This document shows, piece by piece, positions 9,264 through 18,175 of a DNA stretch of 64,000 nt; position 1 is the first letter of the stretch, and every line of letters begins with the position of its first letter. A model generated the notes under the pieces. The model was not told the origin of the DNA and searched no databases. It saw only the letters and a program-made list of their open reading frames with translations. The translations under genes and the position numbers were made by a program. Origin of the DNA: an uncultured Sutterella sp. (GTDB lineage: Bacteria; Pseudomonadota; Gammaproteobacteria; Burkholderiales; Burkholderiaceae_F); the NCBI GenBank assembly GCA_900546995.1, contig URFF01000002.1, forward strand, positions 11,952-75,951, in the 5' to 3' direction.

Positions 9264-9752
9264 CTATTCCTTGTGAGCATCTCGTTTAGAGGCTAATGCG
9301 CGACATACCGCCGGACTGACAAAGGCGGAAACATCACCGCCCAAACGGTAAATTTCTCTGACAAGAGAGCCAGAAATTGCCTGAGTTCCGCTAATCGGCG
9401 GGAAAAAAATGGTTTGAACATCGTGATTGAGCGCTCTGTTGACGGCAGCCATCCGAGTTTCATAATCAAAATCGCTACCGTTACGTACTCCGCGAATGAG
9501 TACGTTCGCTGATCGAGCTTTAACAAATTCGCTCAGCAATCCTTCAAAGCCAACAACTTCAACGCCGGGGCGTTGTCCAATAACTTCTCGAGCCAAAAGT
9601 ACCCGCTCTTCATAGGAGAAAAAGGTCTTTTTACCGGTGTCCGCGGCCACGGCAACAATGATGTTGTCAAAAATTTGGCAGGCCCGATTCAGAACATCTT
9701 CATGTCCTAATGTAAATGGATCAAATGTTCCGGCGTATACAGCAATAGTCAT
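9264..9752 (-). CDS. coaD: phosphopantetheine adenylyltransferase
   Basis: 162-residue enzyme that transfers AMP from ATP to 4'-phosphopantetheine, the penultimate step of coenzyme A synthesis. The nucleotidyltransferase motif AGTFDPFTLGHEDVL (residues 7-21) includes the T/HxGH-type signature, and ISGSLVREIYRLGGDV near 127 is the second conserved block. Length matches E. coli CoaD. The ATG overlaps the rsmD stop as ATGA. The rsmD-coaD pairing is common in bacteria and supports both calls. Confidence 0.96.
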   Translation of the reverse strand: MTIAVYAGTFDPFTLGHEDVLNRACQIFDNIIVAVAADTGKKTFFSYEERVLLAREVIGQRPGVEVVGFEGLLSEFVKARSANVLIRGVRNGSDFDYETRMAAVNRALNHDVQTIFFPPISGTQAISGSLVREIYRLGGDVSAFVSPAVCRALASKRDAHKE

Positions 9753-10393
9753 AAATCCAAATCCTTGATCTTTACCAGACGGTAAGCAACGGCACCAGGA
9801 TGTCCTTCTCGTACGACTTCAAGATGAAGTTGTTCAAATAGTTCATAGCAGTCCCACTCATTTGGGGACTCAATATAAATGACACCATTTGCCTTTAGGT
9901 GGGAAAGCGCAATCTTGATTGCTTTTTCATGGTAATTCAGCGCAAACGGCGGGTCAATAAAAATAATGTCAAAATGTTCATCCCGGTTAGTTAGCAAGGA
10001 TAAAACATCACCTCGGATCAATTCAATTTGGTTGGCATTGAGTTTTTCTTGGGTGGCTTTCAATAAAGCATGGGCTGTAATGTTTTTTTCGAACATTACA
10101 GCACGTTGCCCGCCTCGGCTTGCAAATTCAAATCCCAATGCTCCGGAGCCAGCAAACATGTCGAGGGCACTTAGATTCGTAAAATCGCCGTAAAAGAAAG
10201 TCAACCAATTGAATAGGGTTTCGCGTATGCGATCTCCTGTGGGTCTGAGTCCCATGGCATCGGATACCGTCAATGGGGTACGACGCCACATTCCGGCGAT
10301 AATTCGAACGGAACCACTGCCGCTTCTCGAGCTGACTCTTGGTAAACTTACGTCACGTTGATTGTGACGAGATTTCATTTTCATAGGACGCAT
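9749..10393 (-). CDS. rsmD: 16S rRNA (guanine(966)-N(2))-methyltransferase RsmD
   Basis: 214-residue methyltransferase acting on G966 of 16S rRNA in the 30S head. RIIAGMWRRTPL near 30 and LRPTGDRIRETLFNWL near 49 are the RsmD-specific N-terminal motifs. The S-adenosylmethionine-binding motif I is DMFAGSGALGFEFASRG near 80, and the catalytic motif IV is IFIDPPF near 145. Two alternative in-frame ATGs lie at 10384 and 10378. It starts only a few bases from the divergent ftsY start at 10400, so each promoter must lie within the other coding region or be very compact. Confidence 0.93.
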   Translation of the reverse strand: MRPMKMKSRHNQRDVSLPRVSSRSGSGSVRIIAGMWRRTPLTVSDAMGLRPTGDRIRETLFNWLTFFYGDFTNLSALDMFAGSGALGFEFASRGGQRAVMFEKNITAHALLKATQEKLNANQIELIRGDVLSLLTNRDEHFDIIFIDPPFALNYHEKAIKIALSHLKANGVIYIESPNEWDCYELFEQLHLEVVREGHPGAVAYRLVKIKDLDL

Positions 10394-10399
10394 AAGCTA

Positions 10400-11329
10400 A
10401 TGATAACGTCTGAGACGAAAAAAACGGGCTGGTTTAGTCGCCTAAAAGAAGGATTACACAAAACTCGTGTGAATATTATCGGTCTTTTCACGGGTGGGAA
10501 AGTTGATGAGGAGTTTTTAGAGGAGTTGGAGTTCGCTCTCATCTCGGCAGACATGGGGGTGCAAACCGTCAATGAGATGTTGGCTTCGTTGCGTGAGGCC
10601 ATTCAGCTGAAGGGATTGAAGACTCAAGAAGAAGTCCGTTTGGAGCTTCGGGATCAATTGGTTAAATTATTGAAGCCAGCCGAAGGGCAACTTGATCTCA
10701 ACCGGGAAAAGCCTTTGATCATGATGATGATCGGCGTTAATGGCGCCGGTAAGACCACCTCAATTGGGAAAATTAGTAAATGGTTTTCCAAAGAAGGGAA
10801 AAGCGTGCTTCTAGCGGCAGGAGATACCTTCAGAGCCGCAGCGCGTGAGCAACTTGCGGTTTGGGGGGAACGTAATCGTGTGGAGGTGATTGCCCAAACG
10901 GGAGGTGATCCGGCGGCGGTTGCTTTTGATGCTGTGAGTGCAGGCAAAGCACGTGGCACGGATGTTGTCATTGTTGATACCGCCGGTCGGTTGACGACGC
11001 AGACCCGTTTAATGGAAGAACTGAAACGCATCGCCCGTTCTCAGAATAAGGCCTTGCCGGGAGCGCCGCACGAAGTGATTTTGGTTATTGACGGAACAAA
11101 TGGTCAAAATGCCTTGGCGCAAGTCAAAGCGTTTGACGAGGCTGTTCCGTTAACCGGCTTGATTATTACCAAGTTGGACGGAACGGCAAAGGGTGGCGTG
11201 TTAGCCGCCATTACTAAAATGCGACAAGATAAGCCGATTCCCATTTATTTCATTGGCGTTGGTGAACACATTGACGATCTGCAGCCGTTTAAAGCGGAAG
11301 AATTTGCCAACGCACTTATCGGTTTGTAG
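10400..11329 (+). CDS. ftsY: signal recognition particle receptor FtsY
   Basis: GTPase that docks SRP-ribosome complexes at the membrane. From ATG 10400 it is 309 residues. The N domain is followed by the G domain: G1 GVNGAGKTTSIGKI near 114, G2/I-box DTFRAAAREQL, G3 VDTAGRLTTQ, G4 TKLDGTAKGG. The acidic A domain that makes E. coli FtsY about 500 residues is almost absent; only GWFSRLKEGLHKTR precedes the N domain, close to a minimal membrane-targeting helix. AGGA at 10385-10388 is the likely ribosome binding site. A longer in-frame start at 10358 would lie inside rsmD. Confidence 0.95.
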   Translation: MITSETKKTGWFSRLKEGLHKTRVNIIGLFTGGKVDEEFLEELEFALISADMGVQTVNEMLASLREAIQLKGLKTQEEVRLELRDQLVKLLKPAEGQLDLNREKPLIMMMIGVNGAGKTTSIGKISKWFSKEGKSVLLAAGDTFRAAAREQLAVWGERNRVEVIAQTGGDPAAVAFDAVSAGKARGTDVVIVDTAGRLTTQTRLMEELKRIARSQNKALPGAPHEVILVIDGTNGQNALAQVKAFDEAVPLTGLIITKLDGTAKGGVLAAITKMRQDKPIPIYFIGVGEHIDDLQPFKAEEFANALIGL

Positions 11330-11343
11330 TCAAACGATCACCT

Positions 11344-11374
11344 AACTGGATCAGGGGTCTCCCTGGTCCAAGTT
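11344..11374. terminator. imperfect hairpin between ftsY and asmA-like gene
   Basis: AACTGGATCAGGG (11344-11356) pairs with CCCTGGTCCAAGTT (11361-11374) with one bulge and one mismatch. It overlaps the stop codon of the convergent AsmA gene. No adjacent U tract is obvious on either strand, so terminator function is uncertain. Confidence 0.4.
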
Positions 11375-13535
11375 AAAGGTGCTTTTTCAAGAATTCTTTG
11401 ATTCTATCCCAGCGGCTTGCTGGCTCTTGTTGAGGTTTCTCAATGGGCTTGGGAGCTGTCATTTGGTTGGCCGCCTGAATTTCTTCGCTATTGAGTGATA
11501 AAACCGGTTGCCACCAATGACCACTGATGTAAAGCTTTGTTTTTAATCCTCTCAACGACCCGTTTAACTCACCTTTTAGCGTCTCATTTTCTATATCAAG
11601 CTCAGCAACACCACTCATCGGGGCGCCTTTGAATTGGACATTTAAAGGAGATATCTCAGCTAATGCGTCGTGAATGGTCACGACGCCGCTGATTTGATCA
11701 ACAGAGGTAAAAGCGGCGGGGTCTGCTTGAAGCGGTTTGAAATTTTCTACCCGTTCGAGCGCTTCTTGCAAATTTAGACCAAAAAGTTTCGTATTGATGG
11801 TTGAAAAGCCAATTTGCCCGTTCATACCATTCGTGTCTGTACCATTGCCGAAGAAGTGAGCCTGTATGTTCATCGTTCCGGGAATCTTTTGTGTCGCTCC
11901 CGCTGATTGAACTAACGACTCCACACTGACGTTACTTGCGTCAGCGGTGATATTCCATTGTCCTGGAGCCTGTATGGTTAAGTCCGCTTGTACCCGACCA
12001 TCATACAGTAAGGCAGAAATGCTAGGAAGGTGCAATACACCTTTTTGAATAGAGATCGGTGCCTTGAGTTGTTGGGCCTTTAATTTGGCGATTTCCAATT
12101 CACCAATGACGACACGACCGTTAAAGTCAAAATGATCTAAAAGTTTAAAGTCATATCGAGGAGAATTCGGTGCTTGTATAGATTCTTCTGATATAGCTGG
12201 AACTGGATTTAGCCCATCGGCCGTTACAGGTTCGGAAGTCGTTTGGTCAGACATTGTCTGATCGGACTCCATTTCCGATTTTTGCGTGCCAGGCAACTCG
12301 GTATTACTGTTGGTATCAACAACGGGCTTTTCACTCGAAAGGGGAGTATTAGAGATGCTCGATAAGAGTGCCAAGTCTTTAATTCGTAGACGCCCGATGA
12401 CAAGTTCCCCTTCGATATTGGGATGCTTGTAGCCAACCACTTGTCCCTGGAAGTTGACCGGAGACTCGTTGAGGCGACTAAAAAGGGTTAGATTGATTTG
12501 TTGATTGTCATGGCATCCATCCGCTTGGCCGGAAATCGGGGAGGCCGACGTCGCCCGGGGTAACAAGACATGTCCCTGCAAGTGTTCGGCTTGCCAGAGA
12601 CCTCCCGTTTGCTTGAAGCTGATTGGTGAGCGTAAATCCAATTCGAAACGGTCTTCACCCGAGCCCATTCGGTAGGTTATGCGCAAGTCTGGAGCTTCAA
12701 ATTGATCCGGAGAGACTTTGAGCTCTGCGGTTGAAAGTGTTAATTGTTGAGATTTCTCTGCATTAAAGAAATTCAGTAGAGCCGTTTTACTGTAAAAGGC
12801 ATTGTCTTTAAATTGCATAAGCGGAGAATCAAGTTCCCATTGGGTTGATGCTCCGTTATAAGTTCCGTTAGCGCGTAGGTGCAATTGTTCAAAAGCCAAA
12901 GCGCCGGAGGCTAAGTTGACGTCTAAGGTAAAGCTGCTTTCGCCTTCCAGCAAAAGATCTTTTGTATCCGTTTTGATGCGCAACTGCGAACTAAAACTCA
13001 CCGGAGCGTGCATCTGCGGAGCAGGATTGGCGACATAGGCAGAAAAATTGGTCAATTGGATGGAGTATTGTGAATCAACCAACCGAAAATCAGCATCTTT
13101 TAAGATGAGCGATTCAATAACAACGTCTTTGAAAAAACTTGTATTTTCAGTTCGGTAGTTACGAAGTGTTTCAATGAGCCGCTCCGAATCCATTGACTGA
13201 GTGGATAGACCTTCCAAGGTGAGTACTTGGCAATGGGAGCGTCCCAACAGGAGCCACCAAGGCTTTAGATCAAAATGAGCAGTACGGAACTGTGCGATTG
13301 TTGAATCTGATGAATTTTTAATCGTTGTTGCTGGCAGATGAACTTCAACGGTGGGTAAAACCTTGACCGTTGGTAATTCGTTCATTTGAAGCGTTAGACC
13401 GTTTTGAGCGAAAGCTTTTTGAAGATGTTGTTGCACCCTTTCTGGGGTCACGAGCAAGAAAAGCGCGACCACACACACCATCGCGGCTAAAACGATGATG
13501 GCAATCAACCATAAAAGTCGTCTAACGATTCGCAT
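11373..13535 (-). CDS. AsmA family protein
   Basis: 720-residue protein with an N-terminal membrane anchor (about residues 5-30) followed by a long, mostly beta-strand periplasmic region. The C-terminal part (about 455-690: LDHFDFNGRVVIGELEIAKL, PLNVQFKGAPMSGVAEL, LNGSLRGLKTKLYISGHWWQPVL) matches the AsmA C-terminal region. Proteins of this family are thought to bridge inner and outer membranes and help lipid transport or outer-membrane assembly. A Ser/Thr/Pro/Glu-rich linker lies around 395-450. It stands alone on the minus strand, convergent with ftsY. Confidence 0.85.
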   Translation of the reverse strand: MRIVRRLLWLIAIIVLAAMVCVVALFLLVTPERVQQHLQKAFAQNGLTLQMNELPTVKVLPTVEVHLPATTIKNSSDSTIAQFRTAHFDLKPWWLLLGRSHCQVLTLEGLSTQSMDSERLIETLRNYRTENTSFFKDVVIESLILKDADFRLVDSQYSIQLTNFSAYVANPAPQMHAPVSFSSQLRIKTDTKDLLLEGESSFTLDVNLASGALAFEQLHLRANGTYNGASTQWELDSPLMQFKDNAFYSKTALLNFFNAEKSQQLTLSTAELKVSPDQFEAPDLRITYRMGSGEDRFELDLRSPISFKQTGGLWQAEHLQGHVLLPRATSASPISGQADGCHDNQQINLTLFSRLNESPVNFQGQVVGYKHPNIEGELVIGRLRIKDLALLSSISNTPLSSEKPVVDTNSNTELPGTQKSEMESDQTMSDQTTSEPVTADGLNPVPAISEESIQAPNSPRYDFKLLDHFDFNGRVVIGELEIAKLKAQQLKAPISIQKGVLHLPSISALLYDGRVQADLTIQAPGQWNITADASNVSVESLVQSAGATQKIPGTMNIQAHFFGNGTDTNGMNGQIGFSTINTKLFGLNLQEALERVENFKPLQADPAAFTSVDQISGVVTIHDALAEISPLNVQFKGAPMSGVAELDIENETLKGELNGSLRGLKTKLYISGHWWQPVLSLNSEEIQAANQMTAPKPIEKPQQEPASRWDRIKEFLKKHL

Positions 13536-13624
13536 GAAACAAAACCGTGCAAAGGAGGTAATAGAGTCAACAAAACGTAAAATAGCACAAAAAATCAGGG
13601 GGCAATGCGCTGGTTTAAAAACTT

Positions 13625-14002
13625 TTACTTAGGCTGCTTCCACTTATCACGAATTGTTTGGCGTAAATTCGGTGCGAGTCGCTCCAGAGCGTCTAGTGTC
13701 ATGAAGATAGAATTCCGTCCCCGATTGGAGAGTTCCCGGAAACGAGCAAGCAGTTCATTTTCTTCCTCGATCGGATTGTGACGCTCGCTTGTGATGATAA
13801 AGAGGATGTCAAAACCACAGTCGTTTAAGCGAGGCATGCGAAAGATACCGGGGTCCTCTTGACCTTCTTCGTACTTTTGATAAGTTTGCAACGGCACCCC
13901 GAGGAGTTGGGCAATTTGCAACTCCGTGTAACCTAAGCGTTCTCGTTCGGAACGAAGTCTTTCACCGAACTCACGACGACGTTTGGATAGTACTGTTGCC
14001 AT
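13625..14002 (-). CDS. small Xre-type helix-turn-helix protein
   Basis: 125 residues. Residues 11-50 (FGERLRSERERLGYTELQIA then LLGVPLQTYQKYEEG) form a Cro/C1-type helix-turn-helix, as in SinR-like regulators. The rest is an uncharacterised helical tail (EEENELLARFRELSNRGRNS and on) that could serve for oligomerisation. Lone Xre regulators near housekeeping genes are common and often of prophage origin, but no phage gene is near. It stands between the AsmA gene and ychF, each with its own spacing, so it is probably transcribed alone. Target unknown. Confidence 0.82.
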   Translation of the reverse strand: MATVLSKRRREFGERLRSERERLGYTELQIAQLLGVPLQTYQKYEEGQEDPGIFRMPRLNDCGFDILFIITSERHNPIEEENELLARFRELSNRGRNSIFMTLDALERLAPNLRQTIRDKWKQPK

Positions 14003-14020
14003 AAATTAAAAGTGTGTCTG

Positions 14021-14048
14021 AAAAGGGTTGGCAACAATGCCAACCCTT
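14021..14048 (-). terminator. intrinsic terminator after ychF
   Basis: AAGGGTTGGCA (14023-14033) and TGCCAACCCTT (14038-14048) form an 11-bp stem with an ACAA loop. On the minus strand the stem ends in CCCTTTTC, giving a short U tract. It lies 14 bp past the ychF stop. Confidence 0.75.
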
Positions 14049-14062
14049 CGATTGTAAAGGAT

Positions 14063-15157
14063 TTAAACGTTGAATAAGAAATTCATGACATCGCCGTCAT
14101 GAACAACATAATCTTTGCCTTCGGCACGCATTTTGCCCGCTTCTTGAGCACCTTTTTCACCGTGGTGAGCAATGTAGTCCTCGAAAGAAATGGTTTGGGC
14201 ACGAATGAAGCCGCGTTCAAAGTCGGTGTGAATGACACCGGCTGCTTGAGGCGCTGTATCACCCTTGTGAATTGTCCAAGCGCGAACTTCCTTTGGGCCG
14301 GCTGTGAAATAGGTCTGCAGGCCCAGTAGATCGTAACCGGCGCGAATCACGCGATCAAGCCCGGCTTCATGCATGCCCATATCCTCAAGGAACATGGCCT
14401 TATCGTCTTCATCAAGCTCGGCGATTTCGGCTTCAATTTTTGCGCATAAAGCAACTACAGGAGCATTTTCTTTCGCCGCAATGGCTTTGACTGCATCCAG
14501 TAAGGGATTGTTTTCAAAACCCGTGTCATCCACATTGGCGACATACATGGTGGGTTTGACGGTCAGAAGACAAAGCGGCTTGATGATCGCTTTTTCATCT
14601 TTAGTCAATTCAACTTGTCGGGCGGGTTTGCCTTCATTTAAAACCGGTTGAATCTTCTCAAGTACCGTTACGAGTTTGAGCGCTTCCTTATCGCCGCCTT
14701 GACGAGCTTGTTTTGAATACTTGTTGAGCATGCGGTCAACGGTTGCCAAGTCTGCAAGGGCGAGTTCCGTATTAATGACTTCAATATCCTCAGTCGGATC
14801 CACATGGCCGGCGACGTGTACGATGTTGTCATCATTGAAACAACGGACAATATGGGCAATGGCATCGCACTCACGAATATTCGCAAGGAACTGATTCCCT
14901 AACCCTTCACCCTTACTCGCACCGGCGACAAGACCTGCAATATCAACAAATTCGACAACAGCGGGAACGATGCGCAAAGGAGAAACGATATTCGCGAGTT
15001 GCTTTAAGCGTGGATCGGGGACTTCAACAATGCCGACATTGGGTTCAATCGTGCAGAAGGGATAATTTTCTGCAGCAATACCAGCCTTGGTTAAAGCATT
15101 AAAAATTGTGGATTTACCCACATTGGGTAGTCCGACAATACCACATTTCAATCCCAT
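14063..15157 (-). CDS. ychF: redox-regulated Obg-like ATPase YchF
   Basis: 364-residue P-loop protein that prefers ATP over GTP and associates with ribosomes; in E. coli it modulates the oxidative stress response. G1 is [18 protein letters not shown] (residues 8-25), G3 is [17 protein letters not shown] near 72-88, and the degenerate G4-type segment MYVANVDD sits near 204. The C-terminal TGS domain includes [20 protein letters not shown] and [11 protein letters not shown]. It belongs to the pth-ychF neighbourhood common in proteobacteria, here with a DUF523 gene in between. Confidence 0.96.
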   Translation of the reverse strand: MGLKCGIVGLPNVGKSTIFNALTKAGIAAENYPFCTIEPNVGIVEVPDPRLKQLANIVSPLRIVPAVVEFVDIAGLVAGASKGEGLGNQFLANIRECDAIAHIVRCFNDDNIVHVAGHVDPTEDIEVINTELALADLATVDRMLNKYSKQARQGGDKEALKLVTVLEKIQPVLNEGKPARQVELTKDEKAIIKPLCLLTVKPTMYVANVDDTGFENNPLLDAVKAIAAKENAPVVALCAKIEAEIAELDEDDKAMFLEDMGMHEAGLDRVIRAGYDLLGLQTYFTAGPKEVRAWTIHKGDTAPQAAGVIHTDFERGFIRAQTISFEDYIAHHGEKGAQEAGKMRAEGKDYVVHDGDVMNFLFNV

Positions 15158-15216
15158 GATAATTTCCGGTAAAAAAGTCTATAACCAATGAATTTTAACA
15201 TTCGACGAGGACGGCC

Positions 15217-15711
15217 TCAATCAACGAGCTGAGCTTCTAATTCGTCTAATTGCGTTTCGTCAAACGTTTGGATTCCTTCCTTTTGTAGGGCCAGAGCCAA
15301 CACGCCAAGGCCTTCAATAAGAGTGCCGTTAAAATGCCCATCGTGAAGACAGCGGGTGGCACAGGCGGGGCTTCGCTGCTTTAAAAGTGCCAAGCGGATA
15401 TGATTGCGTTTGGCCATATTGATGCAAGCTTGAACGCCGAAAAGATAATCGTCGGTGCAGTCGTTCCCACTTTTACTGAGAATTCGAGCTTTCCCATCGA
15501 GAACATCTTGGGCTGTTTTGCCCGGCTCTATTTCACAGGGTTCACGGGGGACCCATAAACCGCCCATGCATTCGGGGCAAATCGGAACAAATCGTTTTTC
15601 CTTTGCCCATTGGAAAATGCGTTGATCCGTAATCCGAAGAACCTGGGCGTCATAGCGGACACGCTCGCCAAGTAGGCAGCCGCTAGCAAGAATCTTTTCT
15701 TTTTGTTTCAC
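15217..15711 (-). CDS. DUF523 family protein
   Basis: 164-residue protein of the DUF523 (YbbK-type) family. Matching blocks are [17 protein letters not shown] near residues 7-23, [20 protein letters not shown] near 42-61, [15 protein letters not shown] near 80, and [21 protein letters not shown] near 108-128. Four or more conserved cysteines suggest metal or thiol chemistry, but the function is not established. The GTG start follows AAGGA and overlaps the pth stop by 4 bp, so it is translationally coupled to pth. Confidence 0.88.
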   Translation of the reverse strand: MKQKEKILASGCLLGERVRYDAQVLRITDQRIFQWAKEKRFVPICPECMGGLWVPREPCEIEPGKTAQDVLDGKARILSKSGNDCTDDYLFGVQACINMAKRNHIRLALLKQRSPACATRCLHDGHFNGTLIEGLGVLALALQKEGIQTFDETQLDELEAQLVD

Positions 15712-16331
15712 AATGATTCCTTCTTATCTGTTTTTTCACGAGGGTGACCGAATTTTGCGATGGAACGCTGTACACGAGCCATGTCACCGGTGGCAATATC
15801 ATTCGTTGTTTTGAGTGCAGCGTCAATACACTCATCAATTAAAGCACGATCCTCACTTGATGGTGCGTGAAGCACAAAGTCAATAACCGGCTGAGCTAAA
15901 CCGAGTGAACGAGGGTGGCCCGTACCTAATCGAAGGCGCCAAAAATTAGGGGTCGATAATTTTTCCGTAATATCCTTTAACCCATTGTGTCCGGCATTAC
16001 CTCCACCTTTTTTGACTTTCATGCAGCCAGGTAATAGATCCATCTCATCGTGAACGACCAAAATTTCTTCCGGCAGGATCTTGTAGTATAGGGCAAGGGC
16101 AACGACAGCCTGACCGGAACGGTTCATATAGGTACTCGGCTTTAATAGCCAAACTTCTTGGCCAGCCATGCGAACCTTAGCTACTTGACCGAAAAACTTT
16201 TTCTCTTCATGAAAGAAGATAGATTCTCTTTGGGCTAATCGATCCAGAAACCAGAATCCCGCATTATGTCGGGTATTTTCATAATCGGGCCCGGGATTTC
16301 CCAACCCGACAATTAAACGTATTTGTGCCAT
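15708..16331 (-). CDS. pth: peptidyl-tRNA hydrolase
   Basis: 207-residue enzyme that cleaves peptidyl-tRNA released by stalled ribosomes. The signature [20 protein letters not shown] (residues 8-27) contains the catalytic His, [14 protein letters not shown] is near 64-77, [10 protein letters not shown] supplies the catalytic Asp near 98, and [13 protein letters not shown] near 113-125 binds tRNA. Length is normal. In the usual prs-rplY-pth order pth lies directly after rplY; here a convergent radical SAM gene separates them, so pth must have its own promoter in 16332-16474. Confidence 0.97.
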   Translation of the reverse strand: MAQIRLIVGLGNPGPDYENTRHNAGFWFLDRLAQRESIFFHEEKKFFGQVAKVRMAGQEVWLLKPSTYMNRSGQAVVALALYYKILPEEILVVHDEMDLLPGCMKVKKGGGNAGHNGLKDITEKLSTPNFWRLRLGTGHPRSLGLAQPVIDFVLHAPSSEDRALIDECIDAALKTTNDIATGDMARVQRSIAKFGHPREKTDKKESL

Positions 16332-16474
16332 TTGTTTGTTTTGATAATTGCAGTTAAAGCATTTGAAATGACTAACTGTCGAATTGTACCGAAGAAGCCG
16401 TATTGTATCCGTCTCTGAGATCAGTGCCTGACTAAGTGTGTCATAATGAATTCTCTCTGAGAGGAAAACTCAAA

Positions 16475-17254
16475 ATGTCAACGATTTTATTTGCTTCGCC
16501 GGTATTCGGACCGGTAAAAAGCCGTCGTCTTGGTGTGTCGCTTGGTATCAACTTGTTGCCTGAGACCGGAAAGGTCTGTACTTTTGATTGCATCTATTGT
16601 GAATGCGGTTTGAATGCTCAAAGAAAAACAGCGCAAAAACTACCGTCTCGCGAGAAGGTTGCCTCTGAGTTGGAACAAACTCTAATCAGAATGCGACAAG
16701 AAGGTAGCGCTCTTGATGTCATTACGTTTGCAGGTAACGGTGAGCCGACGGCTCATCCCCATTTCGCAGAAATCATTGATGACGTGATAAACCTCCGTAA
16801 TCGATACTATCCAGCCGCGAAAATCAGTGTCCTCACAAACGGAACGCAAGTTCACAAAGCCGCCGTTTTTTCGGCACTGATGCGTATTGAGAACAATATT
16901 TTGAAACTTGATACGGTGGATGAAAACTATATCAAGTTAGTCGATCGACCGACTTCACACTATAGTGTTCAGTCTCAGATTGAAGCGTTTGCCCGATTTA
17001 AGGGACATGCCATTATTCAGACGATGTTTTTAAAAGGAACGGATTCGGATGGGCATGACGTTGCGAATGTGAGTGACCGCTTTGTTTTACCATGGATTGA
17101 GGCTCTAAAGGTGATTCAACCCGAAGAGGTGATGGTTTATACGATTGATCGGGAAACGCCGGAGTCTGGGCTGATGAAGGCTTCGCCTGAAGAACTTGAT
17201 CGTATTGGCGAATTGGTTAAGTCGGCTGGTTTTACCGTTCAAGTCTCGTATTGA
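16475..17254 (+). CDS. radical SAM protein, COG0731-like
   Basis: 259 residues from ATG 16475, preceded by GAGG at 16460. An upstream in-frame GTG at 16436 has no ribosome binding site. The radical S-adenosylmethionine cluster motif CTFDCIYCECG (Cys-x3-Cys-x2-Cys) is near residues 35-45, after FGPVKSRRLGVSLGINLLP. TFAGNGEPTAHPHF near 85 is the glycine-rich cofactor motif. The architecture resembles proteins annotated as wyosine-synthesis-like or activating radical SAM enzymes; the substrate is unknown. It is the only rightward gene between pth and rplY and looks inserted into an otherwise conserved cluster. Confidence 0.85.
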   Translation: MSTILFASPVFGPVKSRRLGVSLGINLLPETGKVCTFDCIYCECGLNAQRKTAQKLPSREKVASELEQTLIRMRQEGSALDVITFAGNGEPTAHPHFAEIIDDVINLRNRYYPAAKISVLTNGTQVHKAAVFSALMRIENNILKLDTVDENYIKLVDRPTSHYSVQSQIEAFARFKGHAIIQTMFLKGTDSDGHDVANVSDRFVLPWIEALKVIQPEEVMVYTIDRETPESGLMKASPEELDRIGELVKSAGFTVQVSY

Positions 17255-17275
17255 TCTCTCGTAGCGGTTAGACCA

Positions 17276-17319
17276 CAAACGAAAAGGGCGAACCCTCTAG
17301 GATTTCGCCCTTTATCGTT
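17276..17319. terminator. bidirectional terminator between radical SAM gene and rplY
   Basis: AAAGGGCGAA (17283-17292) pairs with TTCGCCCTTT (17304-17313), and flanking AACGA/TCGTT extends the stem past one bulged A. It lies between convergent genes and has T/A-rich flanks on both sides, so it can serve both. Confidence 0.7.
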
Positions 17320-17337
17320 AGTTTCGATGAAAACCGA

Positions 17338-17976
17338 TTACTTGGCAGCGGCCGGAGCAGCAGCGGCGTCGGCGGCCGGAGCGGCAGCGTCAGCAGCAGC
17401 GGCGGCGTCTTCATCTTCAACTTGTGCAACCACAGAAACCACCACCGGGTCTTCGTTACCGCGAACAACGGCACGAACATTTTCCGGCAATGCGATGTTA
17501 GAAACACGCATCGTGGTTTGAGCCGTCAAGCCAGACAAGTCCACAGAAATGAATTCCGGCAAGTCTTTCGGCAAGCAGCTGACCGTGATAGCGCTCATAG
17601 CGTGGCTGACCATACCCTTGCTGACCTTGACAGCGGGGCTGTTTTCAGCGCCGAAGAAGTGCAACGGAACCGTCATCACAACCGGTTCATTCGGGTCAAT
17701 GCGTTGGAAGTCAATGTGAAGCACTTGCGGTTTGTACGGGTGCATTTGGAAAGCACGCAAAACCACCAATTGTTCCTTACCGTCCAATTCCATCGTCAAA
17801 ATCGAGGAGTGGAAGCTTTCCTTACGCAAAGCGTAGAAAATCGGATTGTGATCGAGCTCGATCATCGTGGCAGCTTCGTTGCCGCCGTAGAGGATACCCG
17901 GCAACTTGTCAGCACGGCGCAGACGGCGGCTCGCACCCGTACCTTGCGCTTGACGCGTAGTGGCGATAATGTTCAT
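17338..17976 (-). CDS. rplY: 50S ribosomal protein bL25 of the general stress (Ctc) type
   Basis: 212 residues. The N-terminal 5S rRNA-binding L25 domain (about 1-92: GTGASRRLRRADKLPGILYG, LRAFQMHPYKPQVLHIDFQR) is followed by a Ctc-type C-terminal beta domain (about 100-185) and an Ala-rich tail. E. coli L25 lacks the C-terminal domain; the long TL5/Ctc form is usual in betaproteobacteria. The start follows GGAG with good spacing. Upstream lies a 100-nt leader with two hairpins, one followed by T6 (see separate entry). Regulation through this leader is inferred. Confidence 0.96.
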   Translation of the reverse strand: MNIIATTRQAQGTGASRRLRRADKLPGILYGGNEAATMIELDHNPIFYALRKESFHSSILTMELDGKEQLVVLRAFQMHPYKPQVLHIDFQRIDPNEPVVMTVPLHFFGAENSPAVKVSKGMVSHAMSAITVSCLPKDLPEFISVDLSGLTAQTTMRVSNIALPENVRAVVRGNEDPVVVSVVAQVEDEDAAAAADAAAPAADAAAAPAAAK

Positions 17977-18027
17977 GAGAGTTTCTCCAAAAATAAAAAT
18001 CCCGGGACGCGACCATCCACCAGGAGT

Positions 18028-18069
18028 AAAGGATTCGAAAATCCTTTGAAAAAATCACTGACTCAGTGA
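18028..18069 (-). promoter_or_regulatory. structured 5' leader of rplY, possible attenuator
   Basis: Read on the minus strand: TCACTG-AGT-CAGTGA (18069-18055) is directly followed by T6, a small terminator-like hairpin. Then AAAGGATT-TTCG-AATCCTTT (18047-18028) forms an 8-bp stem capped by a UUCG tetraloop. Both lie between the candidate promoter and the start codon, in the transcribed leader. Autogenous control of L25 is an inference. Confidence 0.45.
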
Positions 18070-18083
18070 CAAACGAGGAGGTT

Positions 18084-18111
18084 ATTTTACTGATTTTGCG
18101 TAAAAAACCAA
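18084..18111 (-). promoter_or_regulatory. candidate rplY promoter
   Basis: On the minus strand a TTGGTT -35 element (18111-18106) and a TAAAAT -10 element (18089-18084) are 16 bp apart. Transcription would start near 18077 and give a leader of about 100 nt. It sits just downstream of the prs terminator, so rplY needs its own promoter. Confidence 0.5.
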
Positions 18112-18116
18112 ACTCG

Positions 18117-18153
18117 GAAAATAAAACGAGCGGAAAGTTAAACAATCCGCTCG
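18117..18153 (-). terminator. intrinsic terminator after prs
   Basis: CGAGCGGA (18127-18134) and TCCGCTCG (18146-18153) form an 8-bp GC-rich stem with an 11-nt loop, followed on the minus strand by TTTTATTTTCC. It lies 23 bp after the prs stop. Confidence 0.8.
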
Positions 18154-18175
18154 GGAAAAGACATCTTCAGAAAGA

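Noticed and set aside
17422..18069. 215-codon open frame opposite rplY
   Set aside because: Antisense to rplY and its leader, rich in His, Arg and Gln as expected for a shadow frame.
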